A stretch of DNA of 37,500 bases from CAZIFG01 sp964539135 (lineage in GTDB: Bacteria > Margulisbacteria > Marinamargulisbacteria > GCA-2716485 > CAZIFG01), in the NCBI GenBank assembly GCA_964539135.1, contig CAZIFG010000018.1, positions 1 through 37,500 of the forward strand. The letters run 5' to 3'. The position numbers and the translations under genes were made by a program. The notes below the pieces were generated by a model that was not told the origin of the DNA, did not search any database, and saw nothing but the letters and a program-made list of their open reading frames with translations. This document shows, piece by piece, positions 26,645 through 33,858 of this stretch (position 1 is the stretch's first letter; each line of letters starts with the position of its first letter).

Positions 26645-27771
26645 TGGCTATGACTTGGACTTCTTTTGATCTGCGATTAATGCGACGATTGTTTAAATTG
26701 TCTCGGTCTATGGCAGGTAAAACGGGGCGAAATCCCGCTGTTTCTGCAGCTGTTTGTCGCGGTACTTCTATTCTCTCTATGTGTGTTCATGCTAAAGAAG
26801 GGGAGGCCCATGCAGAAATTTTAGCCATGGCGGAGGCCGGTTCCGCAGCTTGTAAAGGCGCGACGCTTTACATTACCTTATCGCCGTGCTCGCATCACGG
26901 TAAAACGCCACCTTGTGTGGACGCTATTATTGCAGCGGGTATTTCGGAAGTGGTGTATTCGGTGGAAGATGTGAATCCTATTGTGGCGGCACGGTCTTCT
27001 AAGCATCTTTTAATAGACTCTGGGATTCGGGTTAGGTCGGGGCTTTTGGCGTTTGAAGGGCGTCATGTTCATGGCGCTTTTTTAAACGGGGTTTTGGCTC
27101 AAAAACCCTATGTGACGCTTAAAGTGGGCATGAGTTTAGATGGGAAGATTGCGCTTGCTTCAGGAGAAAGTATGTATATTACAGGTGAAAAATCCAGGAA
27201 GGATGTTCATCGGTTGAGGGCTGTATCGGATGCCATTTTGGTAGGAATAGGGACGATTTTAACGGATAACCCGAGTTTAACCATTCGTCTTAAGCGTCAG
27301 ACTCAGCGGGTCTCTAAGCTTGTTGTTTTAGATCGTCATGCTCGGTTTCCTTTGGATGCTAAGGTGACGCAATTTTATGCGCCTGAGCAGCTTCTTATTT
27401 TTGTAGATGATGCGGCACCAGAGGATCAGGTTCTAGCGCTTTCTAAGGTGGCGACGGTTATTCGTTTTTCCATGACGGATGGCCCTATGTTTTGGGATCT
27501 CTTATTAAAGAATTTGTATATTCAAGGGATTTCTACTCTTTTAATTGAGGGCGGAGTCGGTATTTTTTCTTCTGCAGTGGCTGCGAATTGTGTGGACTGC
27601 TTTGTTTTTTATGTGGCCCCTTGTTTGTTGGGTGAAGCGGCGCGTTCTCCTTTTTCTTTACCCCAAATCCAGCACTTATCTGACCGATATTTTTTGGATT
27701 CTTTTTATATTTCTCGTTGTGGAAATGACGTGAAGCTTGTATCCTATAATCAGAGATATTTTAAACCATAG
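26644..27771 (+). CDS. ribD: Bifunctional riboflavin deaminase/reductase RibD
   Basis: RibD deaminates the pyrimidine product of GTP cyclohydrolase II and then reduces its ribosyl group. The N-terminal deaminase domain has the zinc motif HAEILAMAEAG and PCSHHGKTPPC. The C-terminal reductase domain has KVGMSLDGKIAL, ILVGIGTILTDNPSLT and LLIEGGVGIFSS. The 375-aa length is normal. The ATG overlaps the previous stop (TAATG), so there is no room for a private FMN riboswitch. No other rib gene is in the window. Confidence 0.96.
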   Translation: MAMTWTSFDLRLMRRLFKLSRSMAGKTGRNPAVSAAVCRGTSILSMCVHAKEGEAHAEILAMAEAGSAACKGATLYITLSPCSHHGKTPPCVDAIIAAGISEVVYSVEDVNPIVAARSSKHLLIDSGIRVRSGLLAFEGRHVHGAFLNGVLAQKPYVTLKVGMSLDGKIALASGESMYITGEKSRKDVHRLRAVSDAILVGIGTILTDNPSLTIRLKRQTQRVSKLVVLDRHARFPLDAKVTQFYAPEQLLIFVDDAAPEDQVLALSKVATVIRFSMTDGPMFWDLLLKNLYIQGISTLLIEGGVGIFSSAVAANCVDCFVFYVAPCLLGEAARSPFSLPQIQHLSDRYFLDSFYISRCGNDVKLVSYNQRYFKP

Positions 27772-27785
27772 AGAGGCGTTTTTTT

Positions 27786-28679
27786 ATGATAGAAAAAAGT
27801 ACACCTGTTTTAACGGATCTTGATTTTGATGGATTGCCTCTTTTTAAAAAGGGCAAAGTGCGCTCGGTGTTCGATTTTGGCGAACATCTTTTATTGGTGG
27901 CTTCAGATCGTGTCTCTGCTTTTGATTTTATTTTACCCAATGGAATTCCCAATAAAGGCCGAGTTTTAACAGAAATTTCAGCTTTTTGGTTTAATCGTTT
28001 TGGACAGGATATTCCGCATCATCTTATTTCCACACGGGTTTCGGATTTTCCACCCATTTGTCAGCTATATGCGGCTCAATTGGAAGGTCGTTCGATGTTG
28101 GTTAAAAAAACAGATCTTATTCCTGTAGAATGTGTTGTTCGAGGCTATATTATAGGATCTGGTTGGAAAGAATATCAACAAACGGGATCTGTTTGTGGCA
28201 TAGAGTTGCCAAAAGGTTTGCGTATGGCGGATCGTTTAGAACAGCCTATTTTTACTCCGGCTTATAAGGCGGAGATGGGGGAACATGATGAAAATATCAC
28301 CAAACAACAAATGGTGGATCTTATAGGGGCAGATTTGTCCGATTATTTGGAAAAAATGAGCTTAAAAATTTATGAAGAAGGGCGACGCTATGCGGAAACC
28401 AAGGGTATTATTTTAGCGGATACAAAATTTGAATTTGGTAAAATTGGGGATGAGGTTGTTTTGATTGATGAGGTTTTAACGCCAGATTCGTCTCGGTACT
28501 GGCCTTTAGACTTGTATGAACCGGGTATTTCGCCCCCCAGTTATGATAAGCAAATTATTCGTGATTATTTGGCTAAAACCTGGAATCAAGAAGGGCCTAT
28601 CCCTCAACTTCCAGAAGAGGTTATTACGCAGACATCCGAGATGTATGCGTATCTTAAGGATAGACTTTTAAATCGTTAA
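27786..28679 (+). CDS. purC: SAICAR synthase (phosphoribosylaminoimidazole-succinocarboxamide synthase)
   Basis: PurC condenses CAIR with aspartate in purine synthesis. Motifs include GKVRSVFDFG, LLLVASDRVSAFDFILP, PVECVVRGYIIGSGWKEY, ADTKFEFG and DEVLTPDSSRYWP. At 297 aa it belongs to the longer, ADE1-like type and not the 240-aa E. coli type. It starts 14 bp after ribD and closes the eno operon; an AT-rich promoter region for the next gene follows. Confidence 0.96.
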   Translation: MIEKSTPVLTDLDFDGLPLFKKGKVRSVFDFGEHLLLVASDRVSAFDFILPNGIPNKGRVLTEISAFWFNRFGQDIPHHLISTRVSDFPPICQLYAAQLEGRSMLVKKTDLIPVECVVRGYIIGSGWKEYQQTGSVCGIELPKGLRMADRLEQPIFTPAYKAEMGEHDENITKQQMVDLIGADLSDYLEKMSLKIYEEGRRYAETKGIILADTKFEFGKIGDEVVLIDEVLTPDSSRYWPLDLYEPGISPPSYDKQIIRDYLAKTWNQEGPIPQLPEEVITQTSEMYAYLKDRLLNR

Positions 28680-28701
28680 TACTTTATATATTTTTCTTTA
28701 T

Positions 28702-28730
28702 TTGACAATTATTTAATTATATTTTATAAT
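28702..28730 (+). promoter_or_regulatory. Perfect consensus sigma-70 promoter of the carrier gene
   Basis: TTGACA (28702-28707), a 17-bp spacer and TATAAT (28725-28730) match consensus exactly. A second TATAAT lies at 28736-28741. The flanks are very AT-rich, resembling an UP element. AAGGAG (28748-28753) then precedes the ATG at 28761. Confidence 0.85.
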
Positions 28731-28760
28731 TGTTTTATAATTTTTTTAAGGAGTATTTTT

Positions 28761-29912
28761 ATGTCTACTTCTGTTTTATCTAAGTTTAAACCTTTAGCTC
28801 CTGTAGTCCCTGCGGTAGTAGGGGGATTGGTTGCTGCAAAAATGGCTGGGCCAGGTTTCTCGCGTCTTTCAGCAGGGATTCCGACCTCGCAACCTGTTTT
28901 ACCGCCACTTGCTCCTTCTCATAGAATTTTTGGTTCCGTACATTCTGGAGTTAATCGCTCTAAGGAGTTGGTTCAATCTGCAAACCGTGCTGGTCTTTCT
29001 TTTTCTTGGCATCTTGGTGAGGCTTATACACGTCCTATAACGGCAGAAGAATCTCGAGCGCTTGCGCGATTTGCTTATGCTATTCCTGGAAGCATTACAC
29101 TGGCTGCTATTTTAACAGGTCTTTGGAATCCTATGGATGCTGTTAAATCTCGTTTGCAATGTAGAGGGCATTTGGCTTGGACTTGTGCAGCAGGAGAGGC
29201 TAAAATAGCACTTCGATCGCCTTATGCGGGCGCTACCGCTTCTTTTATAGGGCGTATTCCGACGTATGTTACGATGTATTTGGCTAAAAATGGAACTCTT
29301 GCTTATTTTAGTAAAGGGGATCCTGATTACAGTTTTTCTGCCCTTGAAAAATTAGCTGCCGCTACGGTTGCCGCGATTCCTACGTCTGCTATTATTACTG
29401 TTTTTGATGCGCCTAAATTGGGCGCGATGGCGACGGGCGAAAAAATAGGATTGATGCCATTTATACGGCAACATGGTTTGTTTAAATTTATGGTTCCTGC
29501 TGTTGTGGGGGCTACTTTTTTAAGAGAAGAGGCGTTTATGTGTGCCTATTCTTTTGCGACAGGGACACCTTTACCTGTTCAGTTAGGGCTTGGTTTTGTC
29601 GCTGGAATTGGCTCTAATCCTTTTGATCAATTGAAATCTCATTTAGGACATCTTGCGAATGAAGCGGTGAAAGCTGGTAAATCGGTGTCTTCTGTGGATT
29701 ATGTTGCGGAAGCAAAGGCCTTTTTTAAGGCCCAGGGGTTGACTCGCTTGCTTGTTGGGCCGGCGGCTATATCTAGAGGGCTGTTTGTTGCCGGAACGAT
29801 TGCTATTTTAACGATTGGGGAAGATGCGCTTGTGCGGCCTTTTAAGTTGGCCGTTCATCGAACCGATTTTTCTGATCCAAAAGAAGATGGCGGAGACGGT
29901 TTTAACCACTAA
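28761..29912 (+). CDS. Mitochondrial carrier family (SLC25-like) protein
   Basis: The family signature Px[DE]xx[KR] appears as WNPMDAVKSRLQ near residue 122, as FDAPK near 214 (proline lost) and as NPFDQLKSHLG near 286. This is the expected three-fold repeat at roughly 80-90 residue spacing. The even-helix halves also follow the family pattern, best in SPYAGATASFIGRIPTYVTM, then GLFKFMVPAVVGATFLREEA and GLTRLLVGPAAISRG. An N-terminal extension of about 90 residues, low in charge and rich in Ser/Pro/Ala, precedes the repeats. The family is eukaryotic, carrying nucleotides, phosphate or cofactors across the mitochondrial inner membrane; the Legionella effector LncP is a known bacterial example. 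The gene stands alone behind a very strong promoter. Substrate and target membrane are unknown. Confidence 0.85.
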   Translation: MSTSVLSKFKPLAPVVPAVVGGLVAAKMAGPGFSRLSAGIPTSQPVLPPLAPSHRIFGSVHSGVNRSKELVQSANRAGLSFSWHLGEAYTRPITAEESRALARFAYAIPGSITLAAILTGLWNPMDAVKSRLQCRGHLAWTCAAGEAKIALRSPYAGATASFIGRIPTYVTMYLAKNGTLAYFSKGDPDYSFSALEKLAAATVAAIPTSAIITVFDAPKLGAMATGEKIGLMPFIRQHGLFKFMVPAVVGATFLREEAFMCAYSFATGTPLPVQLGLGFVAGIGSNPFDQLKSHLGHLANEAVKAGKSVSSVDYVAEAKAFFKAQGLTRLLVGPAAISRGLFVAGTIAILTIGEDALVRPFKLAVHRTDFSDPKEDGGDGFNH

Positions 29913-29940
29913 AGTAGTCGCCTTCTTTCGCTTTTTTCGG

Positions 29941-29946
29941 TATAAT
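29941..29946 (+). promoter_or_regulatory. Possible -10 element before the outer-membrane protein gene
   Basis: A perfect TATAAT lies 38 bp before the ATG at 29985, but no recognisable -35 is seen 17 bp upstream. AAGGAG at 29971-29976 is the ribosome-binding site. Confidence 0.4.
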
Positions 29947-29984
29947 AGGCATAATTTTACTTCCATTTAAAAGGAGTTTTTTTT

Positions 29985-30752
29985 ATGCCTAATATTCGAT
30001 TTTTTCTCTTGTTTCTTTTTCTTTTATTCGGGACTCTTTCTGCTCGAGATCATTATATGTTGAGTTTGGATCAGCAGCCTGATTTAGCGGTGGGGCAGGG
30101 ATTTTATGAAATTGGTCAGCGGTTTCAAGGTCATTTTTTATCTGAATCTATCGATACCTTTTTTGGCTATTCTGGGGGTGTTAACGTGGGTTTATTGGGG
30201 ATTTATGCCTTGCCTTGGAATCATTTAAACCTTAAGGCCAGCTATCGTCATGGTGATCAGGGCGATAAAGATTTCGCGGCTACAGAGTATGCGTTAGGTT
30301 TAAAATATCCTATCCTGTTTACTTATCCGCCCTTAAACCCTTTTAGATTTCAACTTTCAGGGGATTATTTTACCTTTTTAAACCAACAAAAAGATAGACG
30401 GGAAGGGGGCCTTTTCTTTGTGTTTTCTTCAGAATTGGTTCGGGAGTATCATGATTTTTACCCTGTTGTGAATCTTGCCTATGATACCTTTACCAATCGT
30501 TCTGGTATGGGGGTAGGTACTACTTATACCTTGTCTGAAACGCAATTTGCGGTGGGTGAGTTTTATTTGGCTAATGGGTATCGTTCTGCTGTGCCTGTGT
30601 GGACCTTGGGGTATAGAAAGAAGCATTTGGGGCATGAATATCTTTTTTCGCTTTCTAACAGTGGGGCAATGGGGACGCGGGCGTCTATACAAGGGACAGC
30701 TCATAGCGACCTCTTTTTTGGCTTTCAGTTTTCCAGCAAATTTATGTATTAA
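29985..30752 (+). CDS. Secreted outer-membrane beta-barrel-like protein
   Basis: A clear Sec signal peptide (hydrophobic FFLLFLFLLFG, cleavage probably after LSA) is followed by about 235 residues of alternating polar and hydrophobic/aromatic strands, for example HLNLKASYRHG, ATEYALGLKYP and TQFAVGEFYLANGY. The chain ends in an aromatic residue (SSKFMY), as outer-membrane barrels do for Bam recognition. I do not recognise the exact family. A strong ribosome-binding site and a TATAAT precede it. This gene is good evidence for a Gram-negative envelope; its function is unknown. Confidence 0.75.
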   Translation: MPNIRFFLLFLFLLFGTLSARDHYMLSLDQQPDLAVGQGFYEIGQRFQGHFLSESIDTFFGYSGGVNVGLLGIYALPWNHLNLKASYRHGDQGDKDFAATEYALGLKYPILFTYPPLNPFRFQLSGDYFTFLNQQKDRREGGLFFVFSSELVREYHDFYPVVNLAYDTFTNRSGMGVGTTYTLSETQFAVGEFYLANGYRSAVPVWTLGYRKKHLGHEYLFSLSNSGAMGTRASIQGTAHSDLFFGFQFSSKFMY

Positions 30753-30818
30753 TTTGTAGGTTTAAAAGTCCTCTTTAGAGGGTATTTCTGTCTTGTAGTC
30801 TTTTTTTGAGAGGTTAAT

Positions 30819-31244
30819 ATGACAGAAATAGTTAAGTATGCAACCTTTAGGGCTCGATTTATTGCGCATGTGATTGATGTTCTCATTTGTTTCGTGGGGT
30901 TCCTTGTTTTTTCGGACCTTTATGAACTTTTTATGGATGCGTATTTTTCTGAGTGGCAGTTTGTGGGCTTTATGTTTCTCTTTTACTCGCTTTATTTTAT
31001 TGTATTGGAGTCTTTTTTATTCTCGGCGACTTTGGGCAAGCATGTGATGCGTATTCATGTTGTTACAGAAGAGGGGCATCCTTTAAGCCTTTTTCGTTCG
31101 TTTATTCGATATTGTGTTGAGACTGTTTCTACGGTCTTCTTTTTTATTGGTTATTTGATGATTCTGTTTTCAGATAAGCATCAATGTCTTCATGATAAAG
31201 TAGCGGCTACGATTGTGGTTGAGGTTGGTCCTCCGCCCTTGTGA
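30819..31244 (+). CDS. RDD-family membrane protein
   Basis: The 141-aa protein has the RDD pattern: FRARFIAHVIDVLI with the Arg and Asp in helix 1, a second helix (FVGFMFLFYSLYFIVLE), TLGKHVMRIHVV with LSLFRSFIRY before helix 3, and SDKHQCLHDKVAATIVV at the end. Three membrane helices are visible. Some RDD proteins are Na+(or Li+, K+)/H+ antiporters, but most are uncharacterised. The ribosome-binding site GAGAGG is at 30808-30813. It ends with TGA, which confirms that TGA is a stop codon here. Confidence 0.9.
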   Translation: MTEIVKYATFRARFIAHVIDVLICFVGFLVFSDLYELFMDAYFSEWQFVGFMFLFYSLYFIVLESFLFSATLGKHVMRIHVVTEEGHPLSLFRSFIRYCVETVSTVFFFIGYLMILFSDKHQCLHDKVAATIVVEVGPPPL

Positions 31245-31259
31245 TACAAGAGTCCCAAT

Positions 31260-31276
31260 AGCCCCATTTTGGGGCT
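31260..31276 (+). terminator. Hairpin after the RDD gene
   Basis: AGCCCCA, TTT and TGGGGCT form a perfect seven-pair stem 15 bp after the RDD stop. No T-run follows directly. The last base is also the first base of the -35 of the tRNA-Asp promoter. Confidence 0.55.
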
Positions 31277-31304
31277 TGCGTTAATATCTTCCGGCTCGTA
31301 TAAT
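31276..31304 (+). promoter_or_regulatory. Promoter of tRNA-Asp
   Basis: TTGCGT and a perfect TATAAT are 17 bp apart, with a predicted transcript start about 11 bases before the tRNA. Confidence 0.7.
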
Positions 31305-31321
31305 AACCGTCTCCCCTTGAT

Positions 31322-31398
31322 GGGGGCGTAGCTCAGTTGGTTAGAGCGCATGCCTGTCACGCATGAGGTCGCGGGTTCGAGTCCCGTCGTCCCCGCCA
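31322..31398 (+). tRNA. tRNA-Asp (GTC anticodon)
   Basis: This is a standard cloverleaf of 77 bases: acceptor GGGGGCG with CGTCCCC, D-arm GCTCAGTTGGTTAGAGC, anticodon loop CTGTCAC (anticodon GTC), T-arm GCGGGTTCGAGTCCCGT, discriminator G and an encoded CCA. Confidence 0.98.
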
Positions 31399-31410
31399 TA
31401 TAAATTGTAG

Positions 31411-31518
31411 GGAGATTTTTGGGGCGTTTTTATTTTATTTTCTTCATTTAAATTTTTTCTCCTTTTAGTTTTTTTCTTTACTTTTTTTCCCTCTTTCCTT
31501 TTTTCTTCGGAACTTTAT
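31411..31518 (+). other. Open upstream frame that looks like a signal peptide for the next gene
   Basis: In frame with the propeller gene, a stop-free stretch from 31411 encodes a very hydrophobic segment (FKFFLLLVFFFTFF) ending SFLFSSELYVD, an ideal signal peptide and cleavage region. It has no standard start codon in frame. A TTG at 31419 with GGGAG four bases upstream is one frame off and hits TAA at 31449. Losing one base from the T-rich run would join the two, so a homopolymer error, a frameshift or an unusual start is likely. Confidence 0.5.
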
Positions 31519-33294
31519 GTGGATCCTGTTTATGATTTAAATTTCAATGTGCCAGAAACGTGGACTTTTACCCGTTCGCGGTCTCATACGGTGTTTACTT
31601 TATTATCTCCCAATTTACGATCTAGAATTACCGTTCAAGTGTATCAAAAATCGGGGTTTAAAAGTGCCGAGTCTTTGCGAGTATTTCGAAATAAGACCTT
31701 TTATGATGGCTGGATGACCTTGCTGAATCGATGGGGTACAGAGGACGAAAATAAACGGGCGTCTGTGAATTCGAGTATGGTGTCGGTGTATTCTCGTCAA
31801 TTTGTAGGGCCTGCGTTGCAGATTCGAGAAGAAATTCATGGTGAATATTGCTATCTTGTAGGGTCCACAGCTTTTGTTGTGACCTATGCGGGCTTTGCCA
31901 GCGATTGGGGGGAGATTAAAGCGGTTTTTGAGCGATTTAGAGCGTCTTTTTGGGTAGGGAAAGGCATTCGTGATTATGCGTTGATTTTTTCTGATTTTTC
32001 GCCTTCCTGGACGGCTTTTGGGGGAGATGCGGCCAATCGGTTCTTTGGGGTTGAGGCGCCGTCTTCCAAATCGATGTTGTTACCGATTTGGGAGCATTCT
32101 TTTGTTGGCGTGACTTTAAACCGTTTGGGATTGCAGCCAGTGATGGTTCAGGATCAGATTATTTTGAGTGTGTCGGGTAATGTTCAATCTTTTTCTGTGA
32201 CGGATAATACCTTGCTTTGGCGTTCTTCTTTTTATATTTCAGATGATTATTCTTTGGTTGAAAGTGGGGGGATTTTATATGCGATTCAGGACAGGCCTCG
32301 ACAGATTTTGGCCTTGGATTCCATGACAGGAGATTTGATTTTTTCGGTTCCTTTATTTGGACAGCACTCTCAGTTGACGGTTTCAGATCGCCGCTTACTC
32401 GTTATAGATGGGCAAAAATTGCGGGTTTTGGATGCCTTGACGGGTAGAGAATTTTGGCGTGCACGTGGTTATTGGGATCTTTCTATTTCGCCTGTCGCGG
32501 ATAATCCCTATGTGGTTGTTGTGGATCAGGCGCATCGTATGACGGTTTTGGACCTCTATACGGGGCAAATTTTATGGGAGCAGCTCTTTTTGTTGCCGAT
32601 TTTGCATCGGCCTGTACTGGATAAAGGGCTGATTTTTTTGAGTTTTCAAGGCGAGGATTCTCGGTCTTATTTAACCGCTTTTTCTTTGGAGACTCATACT
32701 GAGAAATGGTCTATTTCGTTTAATCCTTTTACGGAGCGGCTGACGCAGGCGCCTGCTGTTTATAAGCGCATCCTTATTTTGCCTGTTTCTACTTTTGGGC
32801 ATTCTGGGACTGTTGCAAAACGCCTCTTTTGTCCATCTGCTGTGTTATCCTCGTCCTCAAGTCCTCATTTATCACATATAAACTCCGGGCTTTCAGACTC
32901 GGAATGCCTTGCAGCTGATCCAAACGTAGACATTTCGCAACAGCCCCATTCTTTGACTGATGTTTCCAGTTCGAATGCGGCAGTGGTACAAGATAGCGTG
33001 CGTTTGATGGCCTTTGATACAGAAACTGGGCGTCTGCTTTGGGATAAGCCAGGACTTGCGGTGTCGCCAGAGTTTAGACCTATGATTGTGGATCCCCTGA
33101 TTTTTTTGGCGTCGTCTTTAAAGACACATCCTGTTGCCTTTTATTTTTCAACAGGTGAAGCCCTTCCGGATACTTTGTATGCGCCTTTAGTGGTTTCAGA
33201 AGGGGCGAGATTGATTGCCTATCGGGCGTATAAACGTCATTTGATAAGTCTGTTTCTTGAGTCGGATCAATTGCGTTTAAAATGCGATAAATAA
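31519..33294 (+). CDS. PQQ-like beta-propeller protein with an in-frame element insertion
   Basis: Residues about 1-150 form an alpha/beta domain (FNVPETWTFTRS to FRASFWVG) resembling PsbP/DUF1795-type domains. Residues about 190-590 are PQQ-like propeller blades with recurring LDxxTGxxxW phrases: LALDSMTGDLIF, LDALTGREFWRA, LDLYTGQILWEQ, FSLETHTEKWSI and FDTETGRLLWDK. These folds often act as scaffolds like BamB at the outer membrane. Residues about 430-478 come from a 142-bp mobile element plus a 5-bp duplication, 49 codons in all, placed in a loop between blades. The annotated GTG start has no ribosome-binding site, and the true start is probably upstream, where a signal peptide is encoded. 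Confidence 0.8.
   Translation: MDPVYDLNFNVPETWTFTRSRSHTVFTLLSPNLRSRITVQVYQKSGFKSAESLRVFRNKTFYDGWMTLLNRWGTEDENKRASVNSSMVSVYSRQFVGPALQIREEIHGEYCYLVGSTAFVVTYAGFASDWGEIKAVFERFRASFWVGKGIRDYALIFSDFSPSWTAFGGDAANRFFGVEAPSSKSMLLPIWEHSFVGVTLNRLGLQPVMVQDQIILSVSGNVQSFSVTDNTLLWRSSFYISDDYSLVESGGILYAIQDRPRQILALDSMTGDLIFSVPLFGQHSQLTVSDRRLLVIDGQKLRVLDALTGREFWRARGYWDLSISPVADNPYVVVVDQAHRMTVLDLYTGQILWEQLFLLPILHRPVLDKGLIFLSFQGEDSRSYLTAFSLETHTEKWSISFNPFTERLTQAPAVYKRILILPVSTFGHSGTVAKRLFCPSAVLSSSSSPHLSHINSGLSDSECLAADPNVDISQQPHSLTDVSSSNAAVVQDSVRLMAFDTETGRLLWDKPGLAVSPEFRPMIVDPLIFLASSLKTHPVAFYFSTGEALPDTLYAPLVVSEGARLIAYRAYKRHLISLFLESDQLRLKCDK
32806..32947. mobile_element. 142-bp terminal-inverted-repeat element, copy 2 (inside a coding region)
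   Basis: It is the same element as 9412-9553 (about 89% identity by hand count). It is flanked by a perfect 5-bp direct repeat ATTCT (32801-32805 and 32948-32952). The net insertion of 147 bp is 49 codons and has no stop in the host frame, so the propeller gene stays open. Removing it restores the reading STFGHS-LTDVSSS, as expected for the original protein. Confidence 0.9.
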
Positions 33295-33307
33295 GCATCT
33301 TTTTTTA

Positions 33308-33336
33308 TTTACACCAAATCATTTTTTTAGTATTCT
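33308..33336 (+). promoter_or_regulatory. Candidate promoter of the mini OB-fold gene
   Basis: TTTACA and TATTCT are 17 bp apart, about 28 bp before the GTG start. The match is moderate. Confidence 0.4.
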
Positions 33337-33363
33337 ATAGGGAGCTTTTTTCAGAGGGATTGT

Positions 33364-33633
33364 GTGAATTTAAATGAGGTGATGATTTCAGGACATATTT
33401 TGGAGGATGCTGTTTTTTTTCAGTGGGCCATGGATGAGTCTTATTTAACCTTTAGTGTGAGTTGTGAAGCGGTTAATGGGGCTTTTTTTTCTGTTCCGGT
33501 ATGTGCCAAAGGTGCTTTGGCGGCTTCTGGATGTCATCAACTTTTAAGTGGGGTGATGATTTTGGCTTTTGGTCATTTGGTGGGGATTCACGATAGGCTT
33601 TGGGTTCAGTTGGATGCGTATCGCTTGCTTTAG
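33364..33633 (+). CDS. Small OB-fold protein resembling SSB/PriB
   Basis: This is an 89-aa protein whose pattern follows the core of single-stranded-DNA-binding proteins: NLNEVMISGHILEDA at the start (compare the LNKVILIGNL opening of SSB), YLTFSVSCE, FFSVPVCAKGALA and LSGVMILAFGHLVG. It lacks the usual basic residues and the glycine-rich, acidic-tipped tail, so it is not a normal SSB. It could be a PriB-like primosome protein or a diverged paralogue. The start is GTG at 33364 with AGAGGG five bases upstream. It stands alone between the propeller gene and tRNA-Arg. Confidence 0.6.
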   Translation: MNLNEVMISGHILEDAVFFQWAMDESYLTFSVSCEAVNGAFFSVPVCAKGALAASGCHQLLSGVMILAFGHLVGIHDRLWVQLDAYRLL

Positions 33634-33664
33634 CAATAGTTCCATGTTTTGTGGCTTCAGGTCA

Positions 33665-33693
33665 TTGCCACATTTCATCAAAACCAGTAAAAT
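33665..33693 (+). promoter_or_regulatory. Promoter of tRNA-Arg
   Basis: TTGCCA and TAAAAT are 17 bp apart, placing the transcript start about 16 bases before the tRNA. Confidence 0.6.
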
Positions 33694-33715
33694 GAGTCTG
33701 CTTATGCACTGGTCG

Positions 33716-33792
33716 GCGCCTGTAGCTCAGTTGGATAGAGCAACAGACTTCTAATCTGTGGGTCGTAGGTTCGACTCCTACCGGGCGCGCCA
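33716..33792 (+). tRNA. tRNA-Arg (TCT anticodon)
   Basis: This is a 77-base cloverleaf: acceptor GCGCCTG with CGGGCGC, D-arm GCTCAGTTGGATAGAGC, anticodon loop CTTCTAA (anticodon TCT), T-arm with GGTTCGACTCC, discriminator G and an encoded CCA. A run of eight or more T follows directly and probably ends the transcript. Confidence 0.97.
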
Positions 33793-33802
33793 TTTTTTTT
33801 TA

Positions 33803-33857
33803 TATCTTTTCTTTTCAATGTTTACTAAGAAAAGATAAGTGGGTATACTTTCTTAGT
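33803..33857 (+). promoter_or_regulatory. fic promoter with two interlocking inverted repeats
   Basis: TTTACT (33821-33826) and TATACT (33844-33849), 17 bp apart, form a promoter whose start point would fall within a few bases of the fic ATG at 33859. Two perfect inverted repeats share a middle arm: TATCTTTTCTT (33803-33813) with AAGAAAAGATA (33827-33837), and ACTAAGAAA (33824-33832) with TTTCTTAGT (33849-33857). They cover the spacer and -10, as an autoregulatory operator would. Confidence 0.6.
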
Positions 33858-33858
33858 C

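Noticed and set aside
26600..26660. FMN riboswitch before ribD
   Set aside because: ribD overlaps the preceding gene by one base, so there is no leader in which the element could fold.
30769..30782. CCTCT-TT-AGAGG hairpin as a terminator after the outer-membrane gene
   Set aside because: The stem is only five pairs with a two-base loop and is not directly followed by T residues; too weak to list.
31242..31244. Alternative genetic code with TGA as tryptophan
   Set aside because: TGA ends the RDD, rlmB and kinase-like genes at the expected family lengths or junctions.
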